Shown here in pieces: positions 48,689-58,473 of a stretch of DNA of 64,000 nt. Origin of the DNA: CAZKHG01 sp964552655 (GTDB taxonomy: Bacteria; Bacteroidota; Bacteroidia; Bacteroidales; Tenuifilaceae); NCBI GenBank assembly GCA_964552655.1, contig CAZKHG010000005.1, positions 45,212 through 109,211 on the forward strand. Reading direction: 5' to 3'. Position 1 is the stretch's first letter. The number at the start of each line of letters is the position of its first letter. The translations under genes were made by a program, and so were the position numbers. Below the pieces are notes generated by a model, which was not told the DNA's origin, made no database searches, and was given only the letters and a program-made list of their open reading frames with translations.

Positions 48689-49669
48689 TTATTTCTTCAA
48701 TGCAAATTCTTTTAAAAGTTCAGGAATACTATCATAAGTCAAAGTGACTGAAGGGACAACGGGTGTTTGACCCATTTCCGAGATAATAGCCTGTCCACCG
48801 CTTTCCGATAGCAGGAACCGGACAAACTCCAATGCTAATTTGGTATTTGGCGTGTTTCTAGGTATTGTCACCCCGTAAACCACCGGTTCCCCATAAACGG
48901 TAATTGCCGATTGTGGGGTTTCCCCTTTTACCTCCACCGAAACGCTTTTATAAATTGAATCCATCCCGGTTTCTGAAAGGTTAATTTCGGTGGGTAGTTC
49001 CAGATACCTTAACCCATGCTGCAAAGCCACCGATTTATAGGAAAAAATGTAATCAACCGTATTTGTCTCAAGCAAAGCGAGCAGATCAACCTCCTTAGGT
49101 CTTATGAAACTGTTATCCTTTCGGAGTATAATTTCTGCGATATCAATTCTTTTGTAATATTTTTCTGCCAGCTTAAGGGTTATTACCGTTCTGTAACCGC
49201 AAGGATCGGAGTAAGGATCGCTCCTGCCAAAAGCTACATCTTTGTTTACAAGAATATCAAACCAGTTATTAATGTTGATTTTATCGGCTAATCTTGATTT
49301 ATCCTGATAAACAATTACCATTTCATTACCTGCAAAAGGGATATTCCACGAGGCAAACTGAGGAATAAGGAGATTGTCAATCACCTTATAATCGGCAGAA
49401 ATTAAAACATCGCATGATCTTCCAAGTTCTGTAATCTTACGGATAGACTCAATACTACCCGCTGCTTCGAGTTTGAAAGTCACATCCGGGTTCGTTTTCC
49501 TAAAACTATCAGCCAAAGCTTTTATGGGTAATGAAAAACTCCCGGCATGAAAAACGATCAATTCTCCCCTTAAATTCTCGTCCGAGTGCCTTTCAGCTAA
49601 GTTGCATCCGACCAAAAAAAATATAAGACAGACTAGAATTATAACCCGTTTTATTAACCTCGTTATCAT
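48689..49669 (-). CDS. wtpA: Tungstate/molybdate-binding lipoprotein (WtpA-like)
   Basis: This 326-residue periplasmic binding protein has a lipoprotein signal (IFFLVGCNLAE, Cys at about 22). The WtpA signatures are clear: VFHAGSFSLPIKALADSF (about 39-56), EAAGSIESIRKI, CDVLISADYKVI, and the anion-site segment GRSDPYSDPCGYRTV (about 152-166). WtpA binds tungstate and molybdate very tightly. The gene start shares one base with the stop of the upstream ModE-like gene (TAATG), showing translational coupling. Specificity for tungsten over molybdenum cannot be read from the sequence. It presumably feeds Moco or Wco enzymes encoded elsewhere. Confidence 0.9.
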   Translation of the reverse strand: MITRLIKRVIILVCLIFFLVGCNLAERHSDENLRGELIVFHAGSFSLPIKALADSFRKTNPDVTFKLEAAGSIESIRKITELGRSCDVLISADYKVIDNLLIPQFASWNIPFAGNEMVIVYQDKSRLADKININNWFDILVNKDVAFGRSDPYSDPCGYRTVITLKLAEKYYKRIDIAEIILRKDNSFIRPKEVDLLALLETNTVDYIFSYKSVALQHGLRYLELPTEINLSETGMDSIYKSVSVEVKGETPQSAITVYGEPVVYGVTIPRNTPNTKLALEFVRFLLSESGGQAIISEMGQTPVVPSVTLTYDSIPELLKEFALKK

Positions 49670-50049
49670 TACCTATTGATGGTTTGGAAAAAGTCTTTTA
49701 CAATCCTTTTGGTCGAACTATCAAACTCCATTCGAAGCTCTTTGTACGCGTCAATAAGCTTTTGCCCCTCCTTTGTCAGGACAGATTTGCCACCATCCTT
49801 TCCCCCACGGTGCTTTTCAATCAGCTGAAAGTTTAAAGTCTTTTCCGACTGACGAACCAGCTCCCAGGCTTTCCGGTAGCTGATTTTCATCTTTTCAGCC
49901 GATGCAACCAAAGAGCCCAATTCCAATATTTTAATCAATAGTTCAAAATGCTCCTCAGTTAAAATGGGGTGCCCATCCTCCTTATGCTTTAAGGCGATAG
50001 AAAAATCGAGAAAAATATCATAGTATTTAGATCCTTTTGAACCTGCCAT
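49669..50049 (-). CDS. ModE-like winged-helix regulator (N-terminal domain only)
   Basis: This 126-residue protein corresponds to the ModE N-terminal LysR-type winged helix. The HTH is in ELGSLVASAEKMKISYRKAWELV (about 43-65) and is followed by the ModE signature RGGKDGGKSVLTKEGQKLI. The molybdate-binding TOBE domains are absent, so ligand sensing must be indirect or the protein uses a partner. It is the first gene of the tungstate/molybdate uptake operon and overlaps the WtpA-like gene by one base, so it likely controls this operon. Its own promoter is shared with the divergent P5C dehydrogenase gene. Confidence 0.85.
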   Translation of the reverse strand: MAGSKGSKYYDIFLDFSIALKHKEDGHPILTEEHFELLIKILELGSLVASAEKMKISYRKAWELVRQSEKTLNFQLIEKHRGGKDGGKSVLTKEGQKLIDAYKELRMEFDSSTKRIVKDFFQTINR

Positions 50050-50237
50050 TTTGTATGATTTTAAATCTAACTTTCAACTCTTCATCATTTCTAGTTACAT
50101 CCCTAAACCGAACTTTCTTAACCAATTAATGTTATTATTGATGAATCAGCATTTTAATTAAAACAGTTTAAATAAAACCAATTTCGTTATGTATTAAAAT
50201 ACATATTGCAAATATCTTAGAAAAAAATGAGAAACGT

Positions 50238-51875
50238 ATGAATAACGCTATTTTTAAATTTGAACGGCCGGAAAACGAAACGATTTTATCGTACAAACCA
50301 TGTTCAAAGGAACGGTTAGAGCTGGAGGATGAGCTGAAAAGATTATCGGGTACAATTATGGAAATCCCGTTGATTATTGGCGGCAAGGAGGTGGTAACCG
50401 GCATCACCGGGAAGGTTGTGATGCCACATGACCACACCCATGTACTGGCAAACTACCAGATGGCCGGTGAAAAAGAGGTTAGAATGGCCATTGATGCCTC
50501 ATTGGAAGCACATAAGTACTGGTCGAATGTATCGTGGGTTGAGCGGTTAAGCATCACCCTTAAGATCGCCGAGTTGATCTCGAAAAAATATAGGGCATTG
50601 TTAAACGCTGCAACCATGCTTGGCCAGGGTAAAAGTGCCTATCAGGCAGAGATAGATGCTGCCTGTGAAACCGTTGATTTTTTAAGGTTTAACGCACACT
50701 ACATTTCCGAAATTTATAACCAGCAGCCAGTTTCAGAAACAGGGGTAATTAACCGGGTTGAGTATCGTCCGCTGGAGGGTTTCATATTTTCAGTTACCCC
50801 GTTTAATTTCACGGCAATAGCCTCAAATCTGAACATGGCACCAGTATTAATGGGAAATGTAATGGTATGGAAGCCAGCCACAACTTCGCTTCTATCAAAT
50901 TATACACTGATGAAAATTTACAAAGAGGCTGGTTTACCTGACGGGGTCATTAATTTTATACCCGGCAAGGGATCGACAGTTGGTAATACTGTTTTTTCCC
51001 ATCCAATGCTTGCTGGGATTCATTTTACCGGATCAACTTCAACTTTCAACCATTTCTGGAAAAAGGTAGCCGAGAACCTGCAGGGTTATCGCTCCTATCC
51101 TAAGCTGATTGGCGAAACCGGTGGAAAAGATTTTATTTTTGTACATCCAAGCGCTAACGTAGAGGAGGTTGCAGTGGCATCGGTGAGAGGCGCTTTCGAG
51201 TACCAGGGACAAAAATGCTCCGCTGCTTCTAGGGCTTATATTCCAGAATCACTTTGGTCGGACTTAAAGAATAGAATGGTTGAATTCCTGAAGGAAATTA
51301 AAGTTGGCAACCCTTCCGATTTCAGTAATTTTATGAATGCAGTGATTGATGAGGCTTCTTTTGATAACATTATGATGTACATTCAGAAAGCGAAAGAGGC
51401 CGGAGGCGAGATAATTTATGGCGGTAAAGGTGATAAAACCAAGGGTTTTTTTATAGAACCTACTGTCATACAAACACATGATCCTCATTCCATTACGATG
51501 GAAGAAGAAATATTTGGTCCGGTGCTAACTGTGTATGTTTATGACGATAAAGATTTTGAGGACACCCTCAGAATTTGTGACAGCACTTCACCTTATGCCT
51601 TAACAGGATCTATATTTTCTAACGACAGGAACGCTCTCAATAACGCTTGCAGAGTTCTTCGTTATTCGGCTGGAAATTTCTACTTTAACGATAAACCAAC
51701 CGGAGCAGTAGTTGGACAACAGCCTTTTGGCGGCTCAAGGGCAAGTGGCACTAACGATAAATCCGGTGGACCTTTAAACCTGATGCGGTGGACCAACCCA
51801 CGTACCATTAAGGAGAACCTTTACCCACCAACTGATTATAAATATCCTTTTATGAAGGAAGCCCTTTGCGAATGA
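50238..51875 (+). CDS. pruA: 1-pyrroline-5-carboxylate (glutamate semialdehyde) dehydrogenase
   Basis: The enzyme oxidises glutamate-gamma-semialdehyde to glutamate with NAD in proline breakdown. The 545-residue protein is the monofunctional long form. Motifs are SVTPFNFTAIASNL (about 195-208), VWKPATTSLLSNY, IHFTGSTSTFNHFW, the catalytic Glu in LIGETGGKDFIF and the catalytic Cys327 in YQGQKCSAASRAYIP. It closes with GAVVGQQPFGGSRASGTNDK. No proline dehydrogenase gene is adjacent. It joins gdhA (12 kb upstream) as a second glutamate-forming enzyme in the window. A terminator follows 33 bp later. Confidence 0.95.
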   Translation: MNNAIFKFERPENETILSYKPCSKERLELEDELKRLSGTIMEIPLIIGGKEVVTGITGKVVMPHDHTHVLANYQMAGEKEVRMAIDASLEAHKYWSNVSWVERLSITLKIAELISKKYRALLNAATMLGQGKSAYQAEIDAACETVDFLRFNAHYISEIYNQQPVSETGVINRVEYRPLEGFIFSVTPFNFTAIASNLNMAPVLMGNVMVWKPATTSLLSNYTLMKIYKEAGLPDGVINFIPGKGSTVGNTVFSHPMLAGIHFTGSTSTFNHFWKKVAENLQGYRSYPKLIGETGGKDFIFVHPSANVEEVAVASVRGAFEYQGQKCSAASRAYIPESLWSDLKNRMVEFLKEIKVGNPSDFSNFMNAVIDEASFDNIMMYIQKAKEAGGEIIYGGKGDKTKGFFIEPTVIQTHDPHSITMEEEIFGPVLTVYVYDDKDFEDTLRICDSTSPYALTGSIFSNDRNALNNACRVLRYSAGNFYFNDKPTGAVVGQQPFGGSRASGTNDKSGGPLNLMRWTNPRTIKENLYPPTDYKYPFMKEALCE

Positions 51876-51907
51876 TTGTTTTCTTCAAATTAACCTGTGT
51901 AACAATT

Positions 51908-51936
51908 CCGGGAATCTTCAAGCATGGAGTTCCCGG
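51908..51936 (+). terminator. Terminator after P5C dehydrogenase gene
   Basis: A seven-base stem CCGGGAA/TTCCCGG with a 15-base loop is followed by seven Ts. The convergent gene ends at 51943, so the T run touches it. Confidence 0.8.
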
Positions 51937-51942
51937 TTTTTT

Positions 51943-53400
51943 TCAGGGTTCTATTCTTTGAAAGATATTAACCTCATAATCCCACTTATTCATCACCCTT
52001 ACAGGTTCTGCCGGCTTGAAATTACCCAGATACTTAAAATTTGGGTTAACCATCAAAGAATCGAGACTTACGCCTGCAAGGATTGAATAACGCCCTTCAT
52101 GGACTAAAATATCACCAGGATTAGTTCCCTGCTGAGGATTTGAAGGGTTGGGCAGTTTTAAGCTGATTTTTGCTGTATCGAAGGGGTTGATATTGAGGTA
52201 ATAGTAAAAAAACGGGTCGTAGGATACAATCTTGTTTTGTGCATTTTTGACTGATGAAATCTGGTCGGCCGCCTTAATCATTACACTGCAATACTTATCG
52301 TAACCCACAGGGTACTTATTAACAACAAAAGGAACGTAAATAACAAAAAAAACGCCTACTGCACCGCTAAGTGTGAGGAACCAAACCTTTTTGCTGATAA
52401 TTACAAAAACCAATGCAATCAGATTCATCCCCCTTAAAGCCAATACCGCAACAAAAGGAACAACAGCCGCCATATAACGGTTTAGCCCCTGGGAATTCCC
52501 AATACCAGTCCACCACTCAAAAGAGTGAATAACAAAATACACCAGGAAGGGTAAAACTATCAGCAAAAACTCATCCTTGTTTTCGTTGAGTCCTCTTAAT
52601 GCAACCGTAATACTTGCCACTAATCCGGTAACCATCATTATTTCGTTTGGTATCCCGAAATAGCCCGGGCTACGAACTAAAAACTGAAAGAAACTCCCGG
52701 TTTCTTTCACTTCGGCTATTCCAACCTGTGAAGTATGTGAAAAAAGCCATGAGAAATTTTTAAAATAGATTAAACCGATAACACTGTAAATGGCAAAACC
52801 AAATAACAGCCATGGGATGTACCTGAACTTTTTAAGGAAAATGTAATAGCCGCCAAACAATACAATCAGATAGTAACCCTCAGGTCTTATAAGTGGAAGC
52901 AATGAGATGAAAAGGGATGCAAGAAGGAACCTCTTTTTAATAAGAAAATACACTGAAATGATAGATGTTGTGGCAAATAAAATTTCGGTCAGACCGGAGT
53001 AGAGGTTTAGCATGAAAACAGGAGTAAAACAACATAGTATAATTGTAAGTACCGGGTTTTTGTAGTTCAATTCTTTTGATACCAGGAACGCAAAATACCC
53101 GGCAGTAACCCCAAGCAGAATATTAAAAAACTGAATCCCCTTGAGGCCGAATAATGCAAAAGGAGCGCTTAATATCGTAAAAACAGGTTTCGCCCATTGA
53201 TCCAGAAAAAACTCAGGGTTTGAAAAGGCATATCTGGAGATTTTCAAATGCAAAAGGGTATCTGTACCTCCGGTGTAGCCTTCGGACATGAAAAGAATAG
53301 CAGTTAGCAGTACAAGAATCAGGAAACTGGTAATTAAGCCTATCCTATTATCGGCCAGGTGTTTCCTCAACATGTCCTGAGTAAGGTTTAATTTTATCAT
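51943..53400 (-). CDS. Polytopic membrane protein, GT-C glycosyltransferase-like
   Basis: This 485-residue protein has about ten to twelve transmembrane helices. Its first periplasmic loop carries an acidic motif (GYTGGTDTLLHLKISRYAFSN) and an aromatic-rich stretch with DQWAKP, the layout of GT-C enzymes (ArnT/PMT type) that transfer sugars from polyprenyl-phosphate donors. The C-terminal 120 residues form a soluble periplasmic domain (KYCSVMIKAADQI onward) with a long strand-rich end. No known family is certain. It precedes an M28 peptidase gene on the same strand, 136 bp away. A sugar donor or acceptor cannot be assigned. Confidence 0.68.
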   Translation of the reverse strand: MIKLNLTQDMLRKHLADNRIGLITSFLILVLLTAILFMSEGYTGGTDTLLHLKISRYAFSNPEFFLDQWAKPVFTILSAPFALFGLKGIQFFNILLGVTAGYFAFLVSKELNYKNPVLTIILCCFTPVFMLNLYSGLTEILFATTSIISVYFLIKKRFLLASLFISLLPLIRPEGYYLIVLFGGYYIFLKKFRYIPWLLFGFAIYSVIGLIYFKNFSWLFSHTSQVGIAEVKETGSFFQFLVRSPGYFGIPNEIMMVTGLVASITVALRGLNENKDEFLLIVLPFLVYFVIHSFEWWTGIGNSQGLNRYMAAVVPFVAVLALRGMNLIALVFVIISKKVWFLTLSGAVGVFFVIYVPFVVNKYPVGYDKYCSVMIKAADQISSVKNAQNKIVSYDPFFYYYLNINPFDTAKISLKLPNPSNPQQGTNPGDILVHEGRYSILAGVSLDSLMVNPNFKYLGNFKPAEPVRVMNKWDYEVNIFQRIEP

Positions 53401-53536
53401 AGTTCTAATTTAAAACAATTTTATCCCACTAAATCAGTATTCAAAATATTGACTTACATACCCTTACAACCCTTAATTTTGCAAATAGAGCATCGATAAT
53501 CCCGGTTTCAAAAGTACAATATTTAGTATATTATTA

Positions 53537-55171
53537 TCACCTTTCGGTGTAAAATTCTGATCCTTTGTACCACTTAGGGAAAATTCTTTCGTTTGCCAGG
53601 ATAAATCCAAGGTCATAGAAAAGGTTAACATCATCAGCAAGGCCATCCAGCTTGTCACGATCAGGCTTAAATTCATCTGCAGGTTTATGGTAAATGGTTT
53701 TCCAGTATTCATTGATTCTTTCCTGAGTTTTCTCCTTTCCCAGTTCAAGCTGATCGCTGTATCCCTTTGCAAAAATGGATGGCACACCGGCTTTCAGAAA
53801 TGGAAGCTGATCGGAGCGGAAAAACATCCCGTTCTCGGGGTTGGGATCGGCTGTAACATAACGATTATACTTGGTCGCAACCTGTTTAATCAGCTCATCG
53901 AGGTCTGAATGGCCCAACCCGGTAACAGTTACATCTCTGAATCTCCCTAGGAATAGGATAACATCATTATTTATGCAGGCAACTATGTTGCTTAATTTGA
54001 ACGGTGAATTCTTTACAAAAAAATCAGAACCAAGCAGTCCCGATTCCTCCCCTGTTGGGGAGAGGAACAAAACTGATCTTTCAGGGGTTTCCGGTTGATT
54101 TTTAAATGCTTTTGCAATTGAAAACATCCAGGCAATGGCTGCGGCATTATCAGATGCTCCGTTATAAATGGAATCGCCATTTAAAGGTTGACCAATCCCC
54201 AGGTGATCCCAATGCGCCGTGTAAACAACCACCTCTTCAGGATAAACCGAACCTTTAATAAAACCTGCCACATTGCTGGAAAAAGATTTGCTCCAGCTAT
54301 TCTTGATCTCAATATTGAGATATGATTTCAAAAGCACTGGCTTAAACTCGCTCGATGATGCTTTTGCCCTTAGAACAAAGAAATTAAGCCCCGACGCTTT
54401 AAATAGTTTAACCGCAGCTTCCTGACTGATCCATCCATTTAGCTTGCATTTCCGGTTTGCCAGCTCGTTATCATCCAGGTAAAAATCAGGGGTATTCGTT
54501 TTAATGCTTACAATTGACCAGGGGTAACCTGCAGCTCCATCCTCATGGATTACAAGGCATCCGAGTGCTCCCTGCCGTTCTGCTTCCTCAAATTTATATC
54601 GCCAACGACCATAGTAAGTCATCGTTTTCCCTTTAAAATAGGTTGAATCGCCAGTATAGTAATCGGGGTCGTTGACCAGTACAACCAATATTTTACCCTT
54701 TAGATCAACCCCCTGAAAACTGTTCCAACCAGCCTCGGGTGCATTAATCCCATAACCAGCAAAAACCAACTCCGCTTTTGTAATCGTGATTTTTTCGTCT
54801 AAAACAGGACACCAGGCAGTGTAATCGTCAACAGATTTAAGGGTTACAGCACTACCGGGTGTAGTAATTTTAATTACATCCGGCACGCGGCTAATCAGCC
54901 TTACAAAGGGAACCTGTTGCCTGTAACTGCCATTAAAAGCTGGTTCCAGCCCAATCTCTGCCATTCTTTTTTCCAGATAGTTTACCGTTCGGGTTTCACC
55001 GATCGATAGCGGTTCCCTGCCTTGTAAACTATCATCCGAAAGGGTTAAAATATCCTTGGTCAAATCTGAAATTACATCAACCTTATCAGTATTTTTACAG
55101 GAGTAAAAGATAAACAGTAGAGAACCAGATATTAAGAAAATATAGGGTTTTAGGATGGTTTTATGTAACAT
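53537..55171 (-). CDS. M28 family zinc peptidase, exported lipoprotein
   Basis: This 544-residue aminopeptidase-like enzyme has a lipoprotein signal (FIFYSCKNTDK, Cys near residue 25). A protease-associated domain (about 110-245) is inserted before the M28 zinc-peptidase core. Metal and catalytic residues are visible in TAHWDHLG (His), YNGASDNAAAIAW (Asp), SPTGEESGLLGSDFF (Glu-Glu), and later in VACINNDVI and TIYHKPADEF. It probably trims peptides in the periplasm or at the surface. It neighbours an S9 peptidase gene on the opposite strand, so this region contributes to protein nutrition. The substrate is unknown. Confidence 0.9.
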   Translation of the reverse strand: MLHKTILKPYIFLISGSLLFIFYSCKNTDKVDVISDLTKDILTLSDDSLQGREPLSIGETRTVNYLEKRMAEIGLEPAFNGSYRQQVPFVRLISRVPDVIKITTPGSAVTLKSVDDYTAWCPVLDEKITITKAELVFAGYGINAPEAGWNSFQGVDLKGKILVVLVNDPDYYTGDSTYFKGKTMTYYGRWRYKFEEAERQGALGCLVIHEDGAAGYPWSIVSIKTNTPDFYLDDNELANRKCKLNGWISQEAAVKLFKASGLNFFVLRAKASSSEFKPVLLKSYLNIEIKNSWSKSFSSNVAGFIKGSVYPEEVVVYTAHWDHLGIGQPLNGDSIYNGASDNAAAIAWMFSIAKAFKNQPETPERSVLFLSPTGEESGLLGSDFFVKNSPFKLSNIVACINNDVILFLGRFRDVTVTGLGHSDLDELIKQVATKYNRYVTADPNPENGMFFRSDQLPFLKAGVPSIFAKGYSDQLELGKEKTQERINEYWKTIYHKPADEFKPDRDKLDGLADDVNLFYDLGFILANERIFPKWYKGSEFYTER

Positions 55172-55528
55172 GGCTAAACAATTTTATGATTTAAGAGTCA
55201 AAAAATATTATTAAATTTTCTCTAAAACTATAAATTTATTTTTCACAATCTAATTAATATCATAAATCTATTCTGATGTTGATAGAAACATTTGTTCGAA
55301 CTTCCATGATTACCACGATTTCGGACCTACTCACCTTCCAGAGAAATGATAATAGAACAGGAATAATTAATAAAGTCAGTAAAGTACCAAATACATGTTA
55401 TTTTTTGCACATCAATTTGATCGAAACAATCCCAAAACTAAACTTAGCTTAAACAAACTGCTAAACCCTTTCAAAGAATTAGTAATTTTACATCTAATTA
55501 AAATCTGAATCATTATCACAAAACCAAA
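55172..55528. other. Divergent intergenic region, no feature seen
   Basis: This 357-bp AT-rich region lies between the M28 and S9 peptidase genes, which point away from each other. It presumably carries both promoters, but no clear -7 element, operator or RNA could be recognised. Confidence 0.5.
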
Positions 55529-57640
55529 ATGAAAAAGTCAAACATAATTAAAATGCTGGCTATGACTTTAGCAATAGCAACTTTTTCCTGCAACACAGGA
55601 GAAAAAGAGCAAACCAAGGAACCTCTAAAGATTGATGTCTCATTGACCCAGGATGAAATTTCCAAAGGGTTACTTACACCGGAACTCCTATGGAAATTTG
55701 GCCGTGTTGGGAACCCTGTGCTATCTCCCTGCGGAAAATTGCTGGCCTATACCATTACCTATTACAACCTTCAGGAGAACAAGGGTGTAACGAACCTTTA
55801 CATTGTACCAACTGACGGTGGAGAGCCCAAAAAAATCACCGATGAAACCGGGTCCGATTCAAACCCACAGTGGATTACCGATGCAAAGGTAATTCGATTC
55901 CTATCAACCCGAAGTGGCAGCTCCCAGATTTGGGAAGCTAAACCCGACGGCTCTGATCTTCATCAGGTTAGCAGCGTAGATGGAGATATTAACGGGTTCT
56001 GGTTTTCTCCTGATGGCTCTAAGGTGCTTTATGCCATGGATGTAAAACTTGAGGATCAGGCAAAAGATATTTACCCTGATATGCCCAAGGCTAAAGTCAG
56101 AATTATCAATGATTTGATGTACCGCCATTGGAACTATTGGGAGGATGGACAGTTTAGCCATTTATTTGTTGCAGATTTTAAAGATGGAATTATCCAGAAC
56201 CCAAAGGATATCAACCAGGATGAGAAATGGGATACCCCCATGGCAACCGATTTTGATATTGCCGAAGTTCAATGGAGCCCCGATAACCGTTTCATTGCAT
56301 ATTGTTCCAAGAAACTTTACGGAAAGGAATATGCCATTAGTACAAACTCCGACATCTACCTCTATAACCTCGAAACCGGTGAAACACAAAACATAACCCC
56401 GGAAAACCCAGGGTATGACCGCTACCCTTCATTCTCACCGAATGGTCAGTTTCTCACCTGGTGGAGCATGGCAACCCCAAGCTACGAGGCCGATCTGAAA
56501 AGATTATATTTGCTCGATCTGAACACAAAAACTAAATCCCTCCTCACCCAGGGGTTTGACCAGAATGTTGATCAATATGTTTGGGGAGAAGATAATCAGA
56601 CAGTTTACTTCTCGAGTGGCTTGAAGGGAACAAAACAAATCTTCAAGCTGAATATTCTAAATAAAGAAATTACTCAGATTACCAGAGGAATTCATGATTA
56701 CGTGCTTTGCCAGAGACAAGGTGGTGTTTTAATTGGCGAAAAAATGAGCATGAGCATGGCGCCTGAATTGTTTAAGGTTGATGATGTTAGTGGTATAGAA
56801 ACCCAGCTGACTTTCACCAACAAGAATATCTACCAAAACATTAAAATGGGCGAAGTTCGCGAACGTTGGGTTAAAACAACTGATGGCAAGCAAATGCTTT
56901 TTTGGGTGGTTCTTCCTCCCAATTTTGATGAGAAAAATCAGTACCCTGCCCTGCTTTACTGCCAGGGAGGTCCACAAAGCACTGTAAGCCAGTTTTGGAG
57001 TTTCCGTTGGAACCTACAGATAATGGCAGCAAACGGTTACATAGTTGTTGCGCCCAACCGCAGGGGTGTTCCATCATTCGGTCAGGCTTGGAACCTCCAA
57101 ATTTCAGGGGATTACAGCGGACAAAATATTAAAGACTACCTTAGTGCCATTGATGATGTGAAAAAAGAGCCCTGGGTGGATGCCAACCGCTTGGGATGTG
57201 TTGGCGCCAGCTATGGCGGTTACTCCGTTTTCTACCTTGCAGGTCATCATGAGAAACGATTTAAGGCATTTATTGCGCATTGCGGGATGTATAACCTTGA
57301 GTCGTTCTATGCTCAAACTGAAGAAACATTTTTCCCAAACTTTGATTTAGGAGGTGCTCCCTGGGATAAAAACAATAAGCTTGCTCAGAAAAGCTATGCA
57401 AATTCTCCCCATAAATTCATTGATAAATGGGATGCGCCAATAATGATTGTTGTTGGGGAACACGATTACCGGATTCCATACACCCAAAGCCTGGAGGCTT
57501 TCAACTCGGCTCAACTGAGAGGAATACCCAGTAAATTGCTATTCTTTCCAGAGGAGACACATTTTGTTACCAAACCCCAGAATGCTGTTATCTGGCAACG
57601 TGAATTCTTCGGTTGGCTGGACAAATGGCTTAAGAAATAA
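55529..57640 (+). CDS. S9 family peptidase (prolyl oligopeptidase/DPP type), exported
   Basis: The 703-residue protein has a lipoprotein-type signal (LAIATFSCNTGEKEQ) and a beta-propeller domain (about 40-430, with TolB-like repeats: PQWITDAKVIRFLSTRSGSSQIW, VQWSPDNRFIAYCSK). A C-terminal alpha/beta hydrolase domain (about 440-703) follows. The catalytic triad is Ser in GCVGASYGGYSVFY (about 565), Asp in VVGEHDYRIPYTQS (about 645) and His in EETHFVTKPQN (about 677). It cleaves peptides, often after proline or as acylaminoacyl peptidase; the specificity is unknown. A perfect 16-bp bidirectional terminator follows. It is divergent from the M28 peptidase gene. Confidence 0.94.
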   Translation: MKKSNIIKMLAMTLAIATFSCNTGEKEQTKEPLKIDVSLTQDEISKGLLTPELLWKFGRVGNPVLSPCGKLLAYTITYYNLQENKGVTNLYIVPTDGGEPKKITDETGSDSNPQWITDAKVIRFLSTRSGSSQIWEAKPDGSDLHQVSSVDGDINGFWFSPDGSKVLYAMDVKLEDQAKDIYPDMPKAKVRIINDLMYRHWNYWEDGQFSHLFVADFKDGIIQNPKDINQDEKWDTPMATDFDIAEVQWSPDNRFIAYCSKKLYGKEYAISTNSDIYLYNLETGETQNITPENPGYDRYPSFSPNGQFLTWWSMATPSYEADLKRLYLLDLNTKTKSLLTQGFDQNVDQYVWGEDNQTVYFSSGLKGTKQIFKLNILNKEITQITRGIHDYVLCQRQGGVLIGEKMSMSMAPELFKVDDVSGIETQLTFTNKNIYQNIKMGEVRERWVKTTDGKQMLFWVVLPPNFDEKNQYPALLYCQGGPQSTVSQFWSFRWNLQIMAANGYIVVAPNRRGVPSFGQAWNLQISGDYSGQNIKDYLSAIDDVKKEPWVDANRLGCVGASYGGYSVFYLAGHHEKRFKAFIAHCGMYNLESFYAQTEETFFPNFDLGGAPWDKNNKLAQKSYANSPHKFIDKWDAPIMIVVGEHDYRIPYTQSLEAFNSAQLRGIPSKLLFFPEETHFVTKPQNAVIWQREFFGWLDKWLKK

Positions 57641-57675
57641 TACTTATTAGTTTATTCCAGATTTCAATTAAAATT

Positions 57676-57711
57676 AATAATAAATCCCGGGTTACCCCGG
57701 GATTTATTATT
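57676..57711. terminator. Bidirectional terminator
   Basis: A perfect 16-bp stem (AATAATAAATCCCGGG with its complement) with loop TTAC has T-rich sides on both strands. It lies between the convergent S9 peptidase and GNAT genes. Confidence 0.92.
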
Positions 57712-57732
57712 GATCCATCAAATACTGTTCTT

Positions 57733-58446
57733 CTACCGGTTGATATTCACCCAATGCACAATTCTATCCGTAGTAAAATTGAGACTTTTAATGAGGTTAA
57801 ATGACGGGCAGTTTTCCGGTTCAACGTAGGTAAAAGGGATAAGCCCTAACGCTTGGACCCGTTTGATTATTTCAAGCACCAGTTTTCTGGCAATCCCCTT
57901 TCTCCTGTAATCATCTAGCACGTGAAGCATTCCAAGCGCACCATCATCATGCGTGAGCACCCATCCTGCCAAAACTCCATTTTCCCAGTACCCAATGGCA
58001 GGGCCCTGGTTAATTTGCTCTTTGACATAATCCAAACTCAGGTAATCCTTATAGTTAGAATTATTAAATATATGCTCCGCATCAGCTGTTGTGAGGTTTT
58101 TGATGTTTAAATCACAAGGTGAATCACCTAGCTCCTTATCTAAAAAAAAGCGATACACAGAAAGTTTCCACCTGAATGTAAACCTCAACCTTAAATCCTC
58201 CAGCAAATCATCCTCAATTACAGCGAGATATCTATCCTCAGTTCCGGTGTGATCCAGGAACCATGCAAAATCGTAAGGTTTTTTAATAGCTACGTACCAC
58301 CAAGGCTGATCACTTATCCCCATTGCCATAATGGATTTATTGTGCTTCAGAATCTTCACAGGGTCACGTTTACTGAAAAAGCCAAGCATGCTGATGTTTT
58401 TCAGCTTGTCTTTTAGCAGTGTTTTTTCAATATCGCGAGGAAGCAT
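57733..58446 (-). CDS. GNAT family N-acetyltransferase
   Basis: This 237-residue two-part protein has a poorly recognisable N-terminal half (about 1-115) and a C-terminal GNAT domain with the acetyl-CoA motif LGMLHVLDDYRRKGIARKLVLEII (about 172-195) and GLIPFTYVEPENCPSFNLIKSLNF. The arrangement suits the FR47-like group with an N-terminal half-GNAT. The substrate is unknown. It lies 27 bp upstream of the end of miaA on the same strand order (miaA first), so both could be co-transcribed from the miaA promoter. Confidence 0.85.
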   Translation of the reverse strand: MLPRDIEKTLLKDKLKNISMLGFFSKRDPVKILKHNKSIMAMGISDQPWWYVAIKKPYDFAWFLDHTGTEDRYLAVIEDDLLEDLRLRFTFRWKLSVYRFFLDKELGDSPCDLNIKNLTTADAEHIFNNSNYKDYLSLDYVKEQINQGPAIGYWENGVLAGWVLTHDDGALGMLHVLDDYRRKGIARKLVLEIIKRVQALGLIPFTYVEPENCPSFNLIKSLNFTTDRIVHWVNINR

Positions 58447-58473
58447 AAGCTTGTTTCAAATCCGGGGTCAAAT

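Noticed and set aside
53473..53787. 104-codon frame at the end of the M28 peptidase gene
   Set aside because: It overlaps the peptidase on the same strand in another frame and shows no recognisable domain.
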